A stretch of DNA of 16,043 nucleotides, taken from positions 1 through 16,043 of the forward strand of contig DASYKO010000317.1 of assembly GCA_035995285.1 (NCBI GenBank), written 5' to 3'. The DNA is from UBA7672 sp035995285 (lineage in GTDB: Bacteria > Pseudomonadota > Alphaproteobacteria > Caulobacterales > Hyphomonadaceae). Below, piece by piece: positions 8,434 through 15,806 of this stretch (its first letter is position 1; each line of letters begins with the position of its first letter). The notes below the pieces were generated by a model. It searched no databases, had not been told where the DNA came from, and saw only the letters and a list, made by a program, of their open reading frames with translations. The translations under genes were made by a program, and so were the position numbers.

Positions 8434-8685
8434 ATGGGCATCTTCGAGGCCGTCGTCGTCTTCTTCATCTCCTGGTGGGTGGTGTTCCTTCCGACCCTGT
8501 CGGCGGGGACGCGCAGCCAGCAGGACGCGGGTTCCGTGGTTCCTGGCAGCGAGGCGGGTGCGCCTGAGCGCATCTCCTGGAAGCCGAAATTCATCATCGC
8601 CACGGTCGGTGCGGCGGCCATCACCCTCCTGATCTGGATGACCCTGTACTTTGGTTGGCTCTCCTTCATGATTCCGAGGGATTGA
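8434..8685 (+). CDS. DUF1467 family small inner-membrane protein
   Basis: A conserved alphaproteobacterial protein of unknown function. It has 83 residues with two predicted membrane helices, about 4-24 and 53-77. The connecting loop carries the family pattern: GTRSQQDAG followed by VVPGSEAGAPE. The first helix is tryptophan-rich (ISWWVVF) and the protein ends shortly after the second helix. No catalytic residues or cysteines are visible. It starts 9 nt after mce and is the last gene of the tight run that begins with nuo. In related genomes I recall it at the same place between mce and proS, which suggests selection on its position, but no role can be assigned. Confidence 0.88.
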   Translation: MGIFEAVVVFFISWWVVFLPTLSAGTRSQQDAGSVVPGSEAGAPERISWKPKFIIATVGAAAITLLIWMTLYFGWLSFMIPRD

Positions 8686-8709
8686 GGGGTTTCCGCAAGG
8701 CCGCCCACA

Positions 8710-8738
8710 TTGCGCCACAGGCTCGACGCAGCTATCCA
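8710..8738 (+). promoter_or_regulatory. Possible housekeeping promoter upstream of proS
   Basis: The 89-nt gap between DUF1467 and proS is the only real break before position 12212. It contains TTGCGCC (8710-8716), a 14-nt spacer, and GCTATCCA (8731-8738). This resembles the Caulobacter-type housekeeping pattern TTGACGS-N10-14-GCTANAWC, matching the GCTA core and TTG but not every position. It would start transcription about 30 nt before the proS ATG. The match is partial, so read-through from the upstream run remains possible. Confidence 0.3.
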
Positions 8739-8774
8739 GCCTGATCTGCCCTGCCATCAGGAATCCGGCTTTTC

Positions 8775-10103
8775 ATGCGCCTGTCCCGCTATTTCATGCC
8801 GACGCTCAAGGAAGCGCCCGCCGACGCGCAGATCGTCTCGCACCGGCTGATGCTGCGCGCGGGGATGATCCGGCAGGAGGCTGCCGGGATTTATGCATGG
8901 CTGCCGCTCGGCTTCCGCGTGCTCAAGAAGGTCGAGCAGATCGTCCGTGAAGAGATGAACCGGGCAGGGGCGGTTGAGCTCCTGATGCCGACGCTGCAGC
9001 TGGCGGATCTCTGGCGCGAATCCGGCCGCTATGACGCCTATGGCCCCGAGATGCTGCGCATTGTCGACCGGCATGAGCGCGAGCTGCTCTACGGGCCCAC
9101 CAACGAAGAGATGATCACCGAGATCTTCCGGACCTATGTGAAGAGCTACAAGGACCTGCCGCTCAATCTGTATCATCAGCAGTGGAAGTTCCGGGACGAA
9201 CGCAGGCCGCGTTTTGGCGTGATGCGCGGGCGTGAGTTCCTGATGAAGGACGCCTACTCGTTCGACATCGATGAGGCGAACGCGCGCAAGGCCTACAACC
9301 GGATGTTCATCGCCTATCTCAACCTGTTCGCGCGGATGGGGCTGAAGGCCGTACCGATGCGCGCGGATACGGGTCCGATCGGCGGCGATCTCAGCCACGA
9401 ATTCATCGTGCTGGCCGAGACGGGCGAGAGCCAGGTCTATTGCCATCGCGAGCTGGTCGACATGGGCGCGCCGGGGCCGGACGTGGACTGGTATGGCGAT
9501 CTCCAGCCGCTGGTTGAGAAGCGCACCTCGCTCTATGCGGCCACCGAAGAGATGCACGACGCGGCGGCGTTCGAGAAGATTCCGGAAGGTGATCGGCTCT
9601 CGGCGCGCGGCATCGAAGTCGGCCACATCTTCTATTTTGGCACAAAGTATTCGGCCCCGATGAAGGCCGAGATCGCGGGGCCCGACGGCAAATCCGTGCC
9701 GGCGCAGATGGGCTCGTATGGCGTCGGCGTTTCGCGTCTGGTAGGTGCGATCATTGAGGCAAGCCACGACGACAAAGGTGTGATCTGGCCGCGATCCGTC
9801 GCGCCGTTCGAAGTGGCGGTCGTCAGCCTGCGCGCCGACGATGCGGAAGTCACTAGTATCTGCGAGAGCGCCTACAGCCAGCTGCAGAAGGCTGGCGTCG
9901 ACGTGCTCTATGACGATACGGCGGATCGCCCCGGCGCCAAGTTCTCGACGATGGAATTGATCGGTGTGCCCGACTTGATCGTGGTCGGGCCCAAGGGCGT
10001 GAAGGCCGGTGTCGTTGAATTCCGCAACCGCAAGGCGGGCACGAGCGAAGAGATGAGCCTCGACGCCGCGATCAAGCGCGCTCTTGCTGCGAAGGCTGCC
10101 TAG
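8775..10103 (+). CDS. proS: Prolyl-tRNA synthetase, short alphaproteobacterial form
   Basis: Charges tRNA-Pro with proline, an essential step in translation. The 442 residues are far fewer than the roughly 570 of E. coli ProRS because the large editing (INS) domain between motifs 2 and 3 is missing. Visible are TNEE (109-112), motif 2 starting FRDERRPRFGVMRGREF (139-155), and motif 3 GSYGVGVSR (313-321). The region between them (about 220-275) holds only a small insertion. The anticodon-binding domain spans about 345-440. The N-terminus MRLSRYFMPTLKEAP is typical of the family and supports the ATG. The stop codon abuts the lolC ATG directly. In bacteria with this form, Ala-tRNA-Pro is known to be cleared by separate trans-editing proteins (ProXp-ala type); none is encoded in this window. 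Confidence 0.97.
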   Translation: MRLSRYFMPTLKEAPADAQIVSHRLMLRAGMIRQEAAGIYAWLPLGFRVLKKVEQIVREEMNRAGAVELLMPTLQLADLWRESGRYDAYGPEMLRIVDRHERELLYGPTNEEMITEIFRTYVKSYKDLPLNLYHQQWKFRDERRPRFGVMRGREFLMKDAYSFDIDEANARKAYNRMFIAYLNLFARMGLKAVPMRADTGPIGGDLSHEFIVLAETGESQVYCHRELVDMGAPGPDVDWYGDLQPLVEKRTSLYAATEEMHDAAAFEKIPEGDRLSARGIEVGHIFYFGTKYSAPMKAEIAGPDGKSVPAQMGSYGVGVSRLVGAIIEASHDDKGVIWPRSVAPFEVAVVSLRADDAEVTSICESAYSQLQKAGVDVLYDDTADRPGAKFSTMELIGVPDLIVVGPKGVKAGVVEFRNRKAGTSEEMSLDAAIKRALAAKAA

Positions 10104-11471
10104 ATGGGCTCTCCCGGCGAGGCTGTAGGAACACGTGTGATCGAACGGCCATTCGGGCCTTTCGAGCGCATGCTGGCGACCCGTTATCTCGGCGCCAAGC
10201 GCGAGCATGGCGGACTTGCCTTTATTTCGATCGTCTCGGTCGTCGGCATCATGCTGGGCGTGTGGGCGCTGATCCTCACCATGTCGATCATGAACGGTTT
10301 CCGGCTGGAGCTGATCTCCAAGATCATCGGCTTCGAAGCGCACGCCTTCATCGACACGCGCGGCCTTCCGCAGCCGCAGGTCGACGCGCTGATGGAAGAA
10401 GTGCGGATGGAGCCGGGGGTCATCTCGGTCGAACCGATGACGGAAGGGACTGCACTGGCTTCGTCAAGTTCAGGCGTCAGCGACGGGGTTCAGGTGCGCG
10501 GCGTCCGCCCGGAGGACCTGCGGAATAACAAGCTGGTGGCCGACAGCATCGCCAAGGGCATCAAGGCGCGCAACGACCCCAATCCCGAACCGAATGCCTG
10601 GCGCTTCGCCGGCGATGGCTCGATTGATCACTTTGGCGATCCGAAACCGGATCCGGATGAGCCAACCGACATTGTCGTCGGAGACATGTTCGCCCAATGG
10701 CTGCGGGTCGGCGTCGGCGACGTCATCAAGCTGACCCAGGCAAATGGCGCCTCCACGCCGATGGGCACGGTCACCCGCTCGCGCGAGTTCCGGGTGTCGG
10801 CGGTCTTCCATGTCGGTAACGAGCGCTATGACCGCTATATCGCCTTCCTACCGATCGAGGAGGCCAAGAACTTCTTCGGCGAGGATGAAGGCTATCCCAT
10901 CGTCGGCGTGCGGCTGGCCAATCCCGATACGGACAAGGAGTTTGCCAGCACGGTCGGCTTGAAGAAAGCTCTCCCGATCCAGGGCTGGACGGCCAGAAAT
11001 GGCTCTTACGTTACCGCGCTGATCGTCGAGCGCAACGTGATGCGGCTGATCCTGTTCATCGTGGTGATCATCACGGCGCTCAACATCATCACGGGCGTGC
11101 TGATGCTGGTGAAGAACAAGGCGAGGGATGTGGCCATCCTGCGGACGATCGGTTCAACGCGTGCGGGCGTCGTGCGCATCTTCCTGATGAGCGGGACTTT
11201 CCTGGGCATGGCCGGGGTCGGCACGGGCGTGTTGCTCGGCGTGCTGTGCGCCATCTACATCGCGCCGATCCAGCACACGCTGGAGTTCATCACGCACACC
11301 GAACTTTTCCCGCGCGACATCTACATGCTGGATTCGCTGCCGGCGAAGCTGGAATGGGCGGAGGTCGCCTGGGTTGCGGGGTCGGCGTTCGTGGTGACGC
11401 TCTTCATGTCGATCATCCCGTCCATGTGGGCCGCCCGGCTCAATCCGGTTGAAGCGCTCAGGTTCGAATGA
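10104..11471 (+). CDS. lolC: Lipoprotein-releasing ABC transporter permease (LolC/LolE family)
   Basis: Inner-membrane permease that, with the ATPase LolD, extracts outer-membrane lipoproteins and hands them to LolA. The 455 residues follow the family plan: a cytoplasmic lead (FGPFERMLATRYL), TM1 about 38-62 followed by MNGFR, a large periplasmic domain about 65-310, then TM2 about 313-335, TM3 about 359-389 and TM4 about 419-442, ending MWAARLNPVEALRFE. AILRTIGSTR (344-353) is the cytoplasmic coupling segment. It is longer than E. coli LolC/LolE (about 400-415), partly through a polar, Pro/Asp-rich stretch at about 155-190. Only one permease gene is present, so the complex may use a homodimer or a partner encoded elsewhere; LolC versus LolE cannot be decided. 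Its ATG abuts the proS stop and it overlaps lolD by 4 nt. Confidence 0.93.
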   Translation: MGSPGEAVGTRVIERPFGPFERMLATRYLGAKREHGGLAFISIVSVVGIMLGVWALILTMSIMNGFRLELISKIIGFEAHAFIDTRGLPQPQVDALMEEVRMEPGVISVEPMTEGTALASSSSGVSDGVQVRGVRPEDLRNNKLVADSIAKGIKARNDPNPEPNAWRFAGDGSIDHFGDPKPDPDEPTDIVVGDMFAQWLRVGVGDVIKLTQANGASTPMGTVTRSREFRVSAVFHVGNERYDRYIAFLPIEEAKNFFGEDEGYPIVGVRLANPDTDKEFASTVGLKKALPIQGWTARNGSYVTALIVERNVMRLILFIVVIITALNIITGVLMLVKNKARDVAILRTIGSTRAGVVRIFLMSGTFLGMAGVGTGVLLGVLCAIYIAPIQHTLEFITHTELFPRDIYMLDSLPAKLEWAEVAWVAGSAFVVTLFMSIIPSMWAARLNPVEALRFE

Positions 11472-12211
11472 TGGAAGCCGCGGCCGTTTCAGCCAAACCC
11501 GTTATCGGCGCCCCGGTGCTGTCGCTCACGGGCGTCAAGCGGCGCTACCGTTCGGGCGATCGCATCCTGGAGGTTCTGCGTGGCGTTGATCTGGAGCTTC
11601 GCGCGGGTGAAGTGACCGGCCTCGTCGGTCCGTCGGGTTCCGGCAAATCCACGCTGCTCCACGTCGCGGGCCTGCTGGAGAAGCCTGATGAAGGCCACGT
11701 GCTGATCAGCGGGAAAGATGCGCTCAGGATGAGCGACAAGGACCGCACGATCGCTCGCCGGCTGCAGCTCGGCTTCGTCTATCAGTTCCACCATCTGCTG
11801 CCCGAACTGAACGCGGTGGACAATGTTGCTGCGCCGCTGATGATCAACGGCATGTCACGCACGAAGGCGCGCAAGCGCGGGCAGGATCTGCTGCGGATGA
11901 TGGGCCTCAACGAGCGGGACCATCACCGGCCCGGCCAGCTCTCGGGCGGGGAGCAGCAGCGGGTGGCTATCGCGCGCTCGCTTGCCAACAAGCCGAAGGT
12001 GCTGATCGCGGACGAGCCCACCGGGAACCTCGATCCCAACACCTCAATGGTGGTTTTCCAGAGCCTTTTCGACATTGCCCGGCAAGAGGGGGTGGCGGTC
12101 CTCGTCGCAACCCATAACCTCGAGCTCACGACCTATATGGATCGCGTGCTTGCGCTGCATGAGGGGCATCTGTCCCCAGCCGCTCCGCGGGGCGGCGGCG
12201 ACTCGGTGTAG
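11468..12211 (+). CDS. lolD: Lipoprotein-releasing system ATP-binding protein LolD
   Basis: ABC ATPase that powers lipoprotein release by the LolC/E permease on the cytoplasmic face of the inner membrane. The 247 residues carry Walker A GPSGSGKST (54-62), a Q-loop in VYQFHHLLPE (Q106) typical of LolD, the signature LSGGEQQ (158-164), Walker B VLIADEP (178-184), and the H-loop His in ATHN (H216). All ATPase residues are intact. The start ATG overlaps the lolC TGA as ATGA, and a second ATG follows immediately (ATGATG), so either Met may be used. The overlap with its permease gene supports both identifications. MacB- or FtsE-like ATPases have similar cores, but QFHHLLPE and the neighbouring permease favour LolD. 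Confidence 0.96.
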   Translation: MMEAAAVSAKPVIGAPVLSLTGVKRRYRSGDRILEVLRGVDLELRAGEVTGLVGPSGSGKSTLLHVAGLLEKPDEGHVLISGKDALRMSDKDRTIARRLQLGFVYQFHHLLPELNAVDNVAAPLMINGMSRTKARKRGQDLLRMMGLNERDHHRPGQLSGGEQQRVAIARSLANKPKVLIADEPTGNLDPNTSMVVFQSLFDIARQEGVAVLVATHNLELTTYMDRVLALHEGHLSPAAPRGGGDSV

Positions 12212-12266
12212 GGTCGAAAGAGCGTTCCGCCGGGGCCATATCTGGCGGGTTATCGCGGGCTAATCT

Positions 12267-12271
12267 GAGGT
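12267..12271 (+). promoter_or_regulatory. Shine-Dalgarno sequence of dnaE
   Basis: GAGGT lies 7 nt before the dnaE ATG at 12279, in an AT-rich local context (taagttta), and supports that start. The rest of the 67-nt lolD-dnaE gap (12212-12278) contains a 5-bp inverted repeat CCGCC (12227-12231) / GGCGG (12244-12248) without a T-run. I see no convincing promoter there, so dnaE may be read from upstream. Confidence 0.6.
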
Positions 12272-12278
12272 AAGTTTA

Positions 12279-15200
12279 ATGACGGCGGAAACGCCCCGTT
12301 TCATCCATCTGCGTGTGCGGACAGCATTGTCCCTGCTGCAGAGCATGATCCGTCCCAAGGATCTGGCGAAGTGGGCGGCCGCCACCGGCGCGCCAGCCGT
12401 TGGCGTGACGGACGAGAACCTCTTTGCTGCGCTTGAGCTTGCCGAGGCGCTGGCCGAGGCGGGCGTGCAGCCGATCACGGGCCTCACCCTCGACATTATC
12501 GAACCGGGCGTCTCGGGAGAGCAGGGCAAGCTCGCCCTTCTAGCGCAGAGCGAGGCCGGGTATCGCAACCTGATGGAGCTTTCGACCAAGGCGTTTGTCA
12601 CGCCCGCGGGGGATAGCCGGCAAGTGGCGATCGCGGATGTGCTTGCGCATGCCGAGGGCATCATCTGTCTCACCGGAGGCCATGGCGGGCTGTTCAACCG
12701 CCGCGCCGCGGCCGGGCGGGTCGACGAGGTCAGGGCGGGGCTCGAGCAGCTGTCGCGGGCTTTCGGCGACCGGCTTTATGTTGAGCTGCAGAGACATGGC
12801 CGGCCGGAGGAGATCGCCGCGGAGGGCCTGCTGATCGACCTTGCGTATCAGCTGGGCTTGCCCCTGGTTGCGACCAACGACGCGCGCTTCCAGAAACCGG
12901 AACAGCACGAAGTGCATGACGTGCTGATGTGCATCGCCAACTCTGCCTATGTCAGCCAGGCGGATCGCCCGCGTGCCTCGCCGCAGCAATACCTGAAGTC
13001 GCCCGCCGAGATGGCGGCTACCTTCTCGGACCTGCCCGAGGCGCTAGAATCGACTGTCGAGATCGCGAAGCGCTGCGCCTACCGTCCGAACAAGCGCAAA
13101 CCCTTGCTGCCGCCGTTCGACACCAAGCGTGGACGAGATGAAGGGGCGGAGTTGACCGCGCAGGCCAAGGCCGGCCTCAAGGAGCGGCTGAAGATCGTTC
13201 AGCCTGCGGCTGAGCTGCAAGTCTATGAAGACAGGCTCGCTTACGAGCTGGGCATCATCGAGAAGATGGGTTTTCCGGGCTACTTCCTCATCGTTGCCGA
13301 CTTCATCAAGTGGGCCAAGGCGCAGGGCATTCCGGTAGGGCCGGGACGGGGTTCGGGGGCAGGTTCGGTTGTGGCGTGGGCGCTTACGATCACGGACCTT
13401 GATCCGATCCGGTTCGGCCTGCTGTTCGAGCGCTTCCTGAACCCCGAGCGCGTTTCGATGCCTGACTTCGACGTCGACTTCTGTCAGGAGCGGCGTGGCG
13501 AGGTGATCGAGTATGTGCGCGAGAGATATGGCGCCGATCGCGTGGCGCAGATCATCACGTTCGGCACCCTACAGGCGCGGGCCGTGCTGCGCGACGTCGG
13601 GCGGGTGATGCAGCTGCCTTTCCACCAGGTCGACAAGCTGGCGAAGCTGGTGCCATTCAATCCCGCCAAACCGCCTACGCTGGCGGAATCGCTGGAGATG
13701 GAACCCAAGCTTGAAGAGGCGATCGAGGAAGACGAGGCGGTCGCCAGCCTGTTCGAGACGGCGCAGCAGCTTGAGGGGCTGTATCGCAACGCTTCGACGC
13801 ACGCAGCCGGAATCGTCATCGGCGATCGTCCGCTCGTGGATCTGGTGGCGCTCTACCGCGATCCGAAATCCGATATCCCGGCGACCCAGTTCAACATGAA
13901 GTGGGCGGAGGCGGCGGGCCTCGTGAAGTTCGACTTCCTGGGTCTCAAGACGCTCACCGTCATCGATCGCGCGCTGAAGCTCTGCAAGGACAAGGGCGTC
14001 GATATCGACCTGCAGCGTCTGCCGCTGGACGACAAGAAGACGTACGAGATGCTTCAGAAGGGCGACGTTGTCGGCGTGTTCCAGGTTGAAAGCCAGGGCA
14101 TGCGGCGGGCGCTTGTGGACATGGTTCCGGACAGGTTCGAAGACCTCATCGTACTCGTGGCGCTCTATCGCCCGGGCCCAATGGCGAACATCCCGACCTA
14201 CTGCAACCGGAAGAAGGGGCTGGAGGAGACCGATTACTTCACCGAGGCGCTCACACCCTGGCTGAAGCCGATTCTGGAGCCGACCTTCGGCATCATCACC
14301 TATCAGGAACAGGTGATGCAGATTGCGCGGGAGCTTGCTGGCTATTCGTTCGGCGAGGCCGACCTTCTGCGCCGCGCCATGGGCAAGAAGATCCGCGCGG
14401 AGATGGACAAGCAGCGCGTGCGCTTCATGGAAGGCGCACAGGAGAAGGGCATCTCTGAGCCCGATGCGCATATGACATTCGAGGCTTGCGCGAAGTTTGC
14501 CGACTACGGCTTCAACAAATCCCACTCGGCGCCGTATGCGCTGCTGACCTACCAGACGGCCTGGCTCAAGGCGAACCATCCGGTCGAGTTCCTGACTGCC
14601 TCGATGAGCCTCGACATGGGCAACACCGACAAGCTCGCCGTGTTCTTCCAGGAAGCACGGCGCATGAAAATCGAAGTTCGCCTGCCGGACATCAACAAAT
14701 CGGGCGCGGACTTCACCGTTGAAGACGGCGCGGTCCGCTACGCACTGGGCGCCATCAAGGGCGTCGGCAAGCCGGCCATGCTGTCGGTTGAGGCTGCGCG
14801 CGCATCCAGCGGCAAGTTCAAGGACCTGCAGGATTTCGCCGAACGAATAGATGCGCGGCTCGTGAACCGGCGTTGTTTCGAGGCGCTGGCTAAGGCGGGC
14901 GCCTTCCAGGATGTCGAGCCCAACCGCGCCAAGGCGTTCGCCGGGGCGCCGATGTTGTCCGCTGTTGCGACGGCGGCGGAAGACACGCGAACCTCGAACC
15001 AGTCAGGCCTATTCGACAACGAACCCGTGCAGCGCGTTCGCTTGCCGGACGCCTCCGCATGGGGCGAGACGGAACGGCTGGACAATGAACTCGCCAGCGT
15101 CGGCTTCTTCCTGTCGGGCCATCCGCTGGATGATCTTCTTACCGGGGAAATGCGTCAGGGCATTACTCTGGCCGCCGAACGTGAGGAAGCCGGCCGTCAT

Positions 15201-15707
15201 CAGCAGTCGCTGCGCATGATCGGCGTCGTACGGGCGCGTGTGGAAAAACCGGCCAAGGCCGGCGGCAAGTTCGCCATCGTCACGCTCTCGGACCCTTCCG
15301 GCGAGTACGAGCTCTTCGTAAACGACGAGCTGCTGCAGAACTCGCGCGATGTCCTTGAAGTCGGCGAGCGGGTGATCTGCAATGTGCGCGTGCGCAAGGT
15401 GGACGAGGAACTTCGCTTCTCGATGGACAGCGTGAAGAACCTCACCCAGGCCGCCATCGGCACGCACGAGGCGCTCTATGTGCGTGTGAGTGCGGATGCC
15501 CCGCTGGAGCACATCGCTCGGGTGGTGCTGGGGCTGAGCAAAAGCCCGTCGAATGGGGTGCGTGGGTCGATCCACCTCGAGATCCCGGTCGAGGAAGGCA
15601 GGCTGGTCACCATCGCCCTCGATGGCCGCTATCCGGTGGATTTCGGGGCCATGCAGGCCTTCAAGGCCGTGCCCGGCGTGAATCAGGTGCGTCCGGCGGC
15701 AGCCTGA
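12279..15707 (+). CDS. dnaE: DNA polymerase III alpha subunit (DnaE)
   Basis: Catalytic subunit of the replicative DNA polymerase, extending DNA on the sliding clamp. The 1142 residues are normal for DnaE1. Order: an N-terminal PHP domain (about 8-275), the palm with catalytic aspartates in PDFDVDFC (D396 and D398) and KFDFLGL (D552), the thumb and fingers with GPGRGSGAGSVVAW (about 353-366) and FNKSHSAPYALLTYQTAWLK, a helix-hairpin-helix region near 830-890, a clamp-binding pentapeptide QSGLF (908-912), and an OB-fold around 980-1065. In the PHP motif the usual HxH is RVR (R12, R14), so at least two metal-binding histidines are missing and PHP exonuclease activity is unlikely; proofreading would need DnaQ, not seen here. 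The error-prone DnaE2 type is unlikely because the clamp motif and the replicative layout are present. Confidence 0.97.
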   Translation: MTAETPRFIHLRVRTALSLLQSMIRPKDLAKWAAATGAPAVGVTDENLFAALELAEALAEAGVQPITGLTLDIIEPGVSGEQGKLALLAQSEAGYRNLMELSTKAFVTPAGDSRQVAIADVLAHAEGIICLTGGHGGLFNRRAAAGRVDEVRAGLEQLSRAFGDRLYVELQRHGRPEEIAAEGLLIDLAYQLGLPLVATNDARFQKPEQHEVHDVLMCIANSAYVSQADRPRASPQQYLKSPAEMAATFSDLPEALESTVEIAKRCAYRPNKRKPLLPPFDTKRGRDEGAELTAQAKAGLKERLKIVQPAAELQVYEDRLAYELGIIEKMGFPGYFLIVADFIKWAKAQGIPVGPGRGSGAGSVVAWALTITDLDPIRFGLLFERFLNPERVSMPDFDVDFCQERRGEVIEYVRERYGADRVAQIITFGTLQARAVLRDVGRVMQLPFHQVDKLAKLVPFNPAKPPTLAESLEMEPKLEEAIEEDEAVASLFETAQQLEGLYRNASTHAAGIVIGDRPLVDLVALYRDPKSDIPATQFNMKWAEAAGLVKFDFLGLKTLTVIDRALKLCKDKGVDIDLQRLPLDDKKTYEMLQKGDVVGVFQVESQGMRRALVDMVPDRFEDLIVLVALYRPGPMANIPTYCNRKKGLEETDYFTEALTPWLKPILEPTFGIITYQEQVMQIARELAGYSFGEADLLRRAMGKKIRAEMDKQRVRFMEGAQEKGISEPDAHMTFEACAKFADYGFNKSHSAPYALLTYQTAWLKANHPVEFLTASMSLDMGNTDKLAVFFQEARRMKIEVRLPDINKSGADFTVEDGAVRYALGAIKGVGKPAMLSVEAARASSGKFKDLQDFAERIDARLVNRRCFEALAKAGAFQDVEPNRAKAFAGAPMLSAVATAAEDTRTSNQSGLFDNEPVQRVRLPDASAWGETERLDNELASVGFFLSGHPLDDLLTGEMRQGITLAAEREEAGRHQQSLRMIGVVRARVEKPAKAGGKFAIVTLSDPSGEYELFVNDELLQNSRDVLEVGERVICNVRVRKVDEELRFSMDSVKNLTQAAIGTHEALYVRVSADAPLEHIARVVLGLSKSPSNGVRGSIHLEIPVEEGRLVTIALDGRYPVDFGAMQAFKAVPGVNQVRPAAA

Positions 15708-15742
15708 GCCCTGATTCGAGCGGGATTAGCGCCCGGCAGGGC
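15708..15742 (+). terminator. Stem-loop directly after dnaE, possible weak terminator
   Basis: GCCCTG (15708-15713), starting right after the dnaE TGA, pairs perfectly with CAGGGC (15737-15742). A nested CGGG (15721-15724) / CCCG (15732-15735) closes a 7-nt loop. No proper T-run follows (only ttgtt about 6 nt later), so it is at best a weak intrinsic terminator. It could instead protect the 3' end of the dnaE message. Confidence 0.3.
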
Positions 15743-15747
15743 AGGGG

Positions 15748-15775
15748 TTGTTCCGGGCCCAATCCCATGTATAAC
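15748..15775 (+). promoter_or_regulatory. Probable sigma70-type promoter of rpsB
   Basis: TTGTTC (15748-15753), a 16-nt spacer and TATAAC (15770-15775) form a recognisable -35/-10 pair in the 153-nt dnaE-rpsB gap. Transcription would begin near 15782, leaving a leader of about 79 nt before the rpsB GTG. TATAAC is the clearest -10-like hexamer in the intergenic region of this GC-rich window. A separate promoter fits the need for high ribosomal protein output. Confidence 0.5.
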
Positions 15776-15780
15776 CCGCG

Positions 15781-15806
15781 CCATTCCGACACGCGGACCC
15801 ATTCCG
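15781..15806 (+). repeat. Short direct repeat CCATTCCG in the rpsB leader
   Basis: CCATTCCG occurs at 15781-15788 and again at 15799-15806, each followed within a few bases by GCGG. The first copy begins at the predicted transcription start. The second copy overlaps the 5' arm of a helix that reaches toward the Shine-Dalgarno sequence. The repeat could let two similar segments compete for the same partner, or be chance. Confidence 0.4.

Noticed and set aside
8757..10343. 528-codon open frame on the - strand opposite proS
   Set aside because: Low-complexity, charged translation with no motifs, lying opposite a certain prolyl-tRNA synthetase.
12227..12248. Inverted repeat CCGCC/GGCGG between lolD and dnaE as a terminator
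   Set aside because: Only 5 bp (6 with a G-U pair), a 12-nt loop and no following T-run; expected by chance in GC-rich DNA.
12241..12265. Possible dnaE promoter with GCTAAT at 12259-12264
   Set aside because: No acceptable -35 element at proper distance; TCTGGCG is a poor match.
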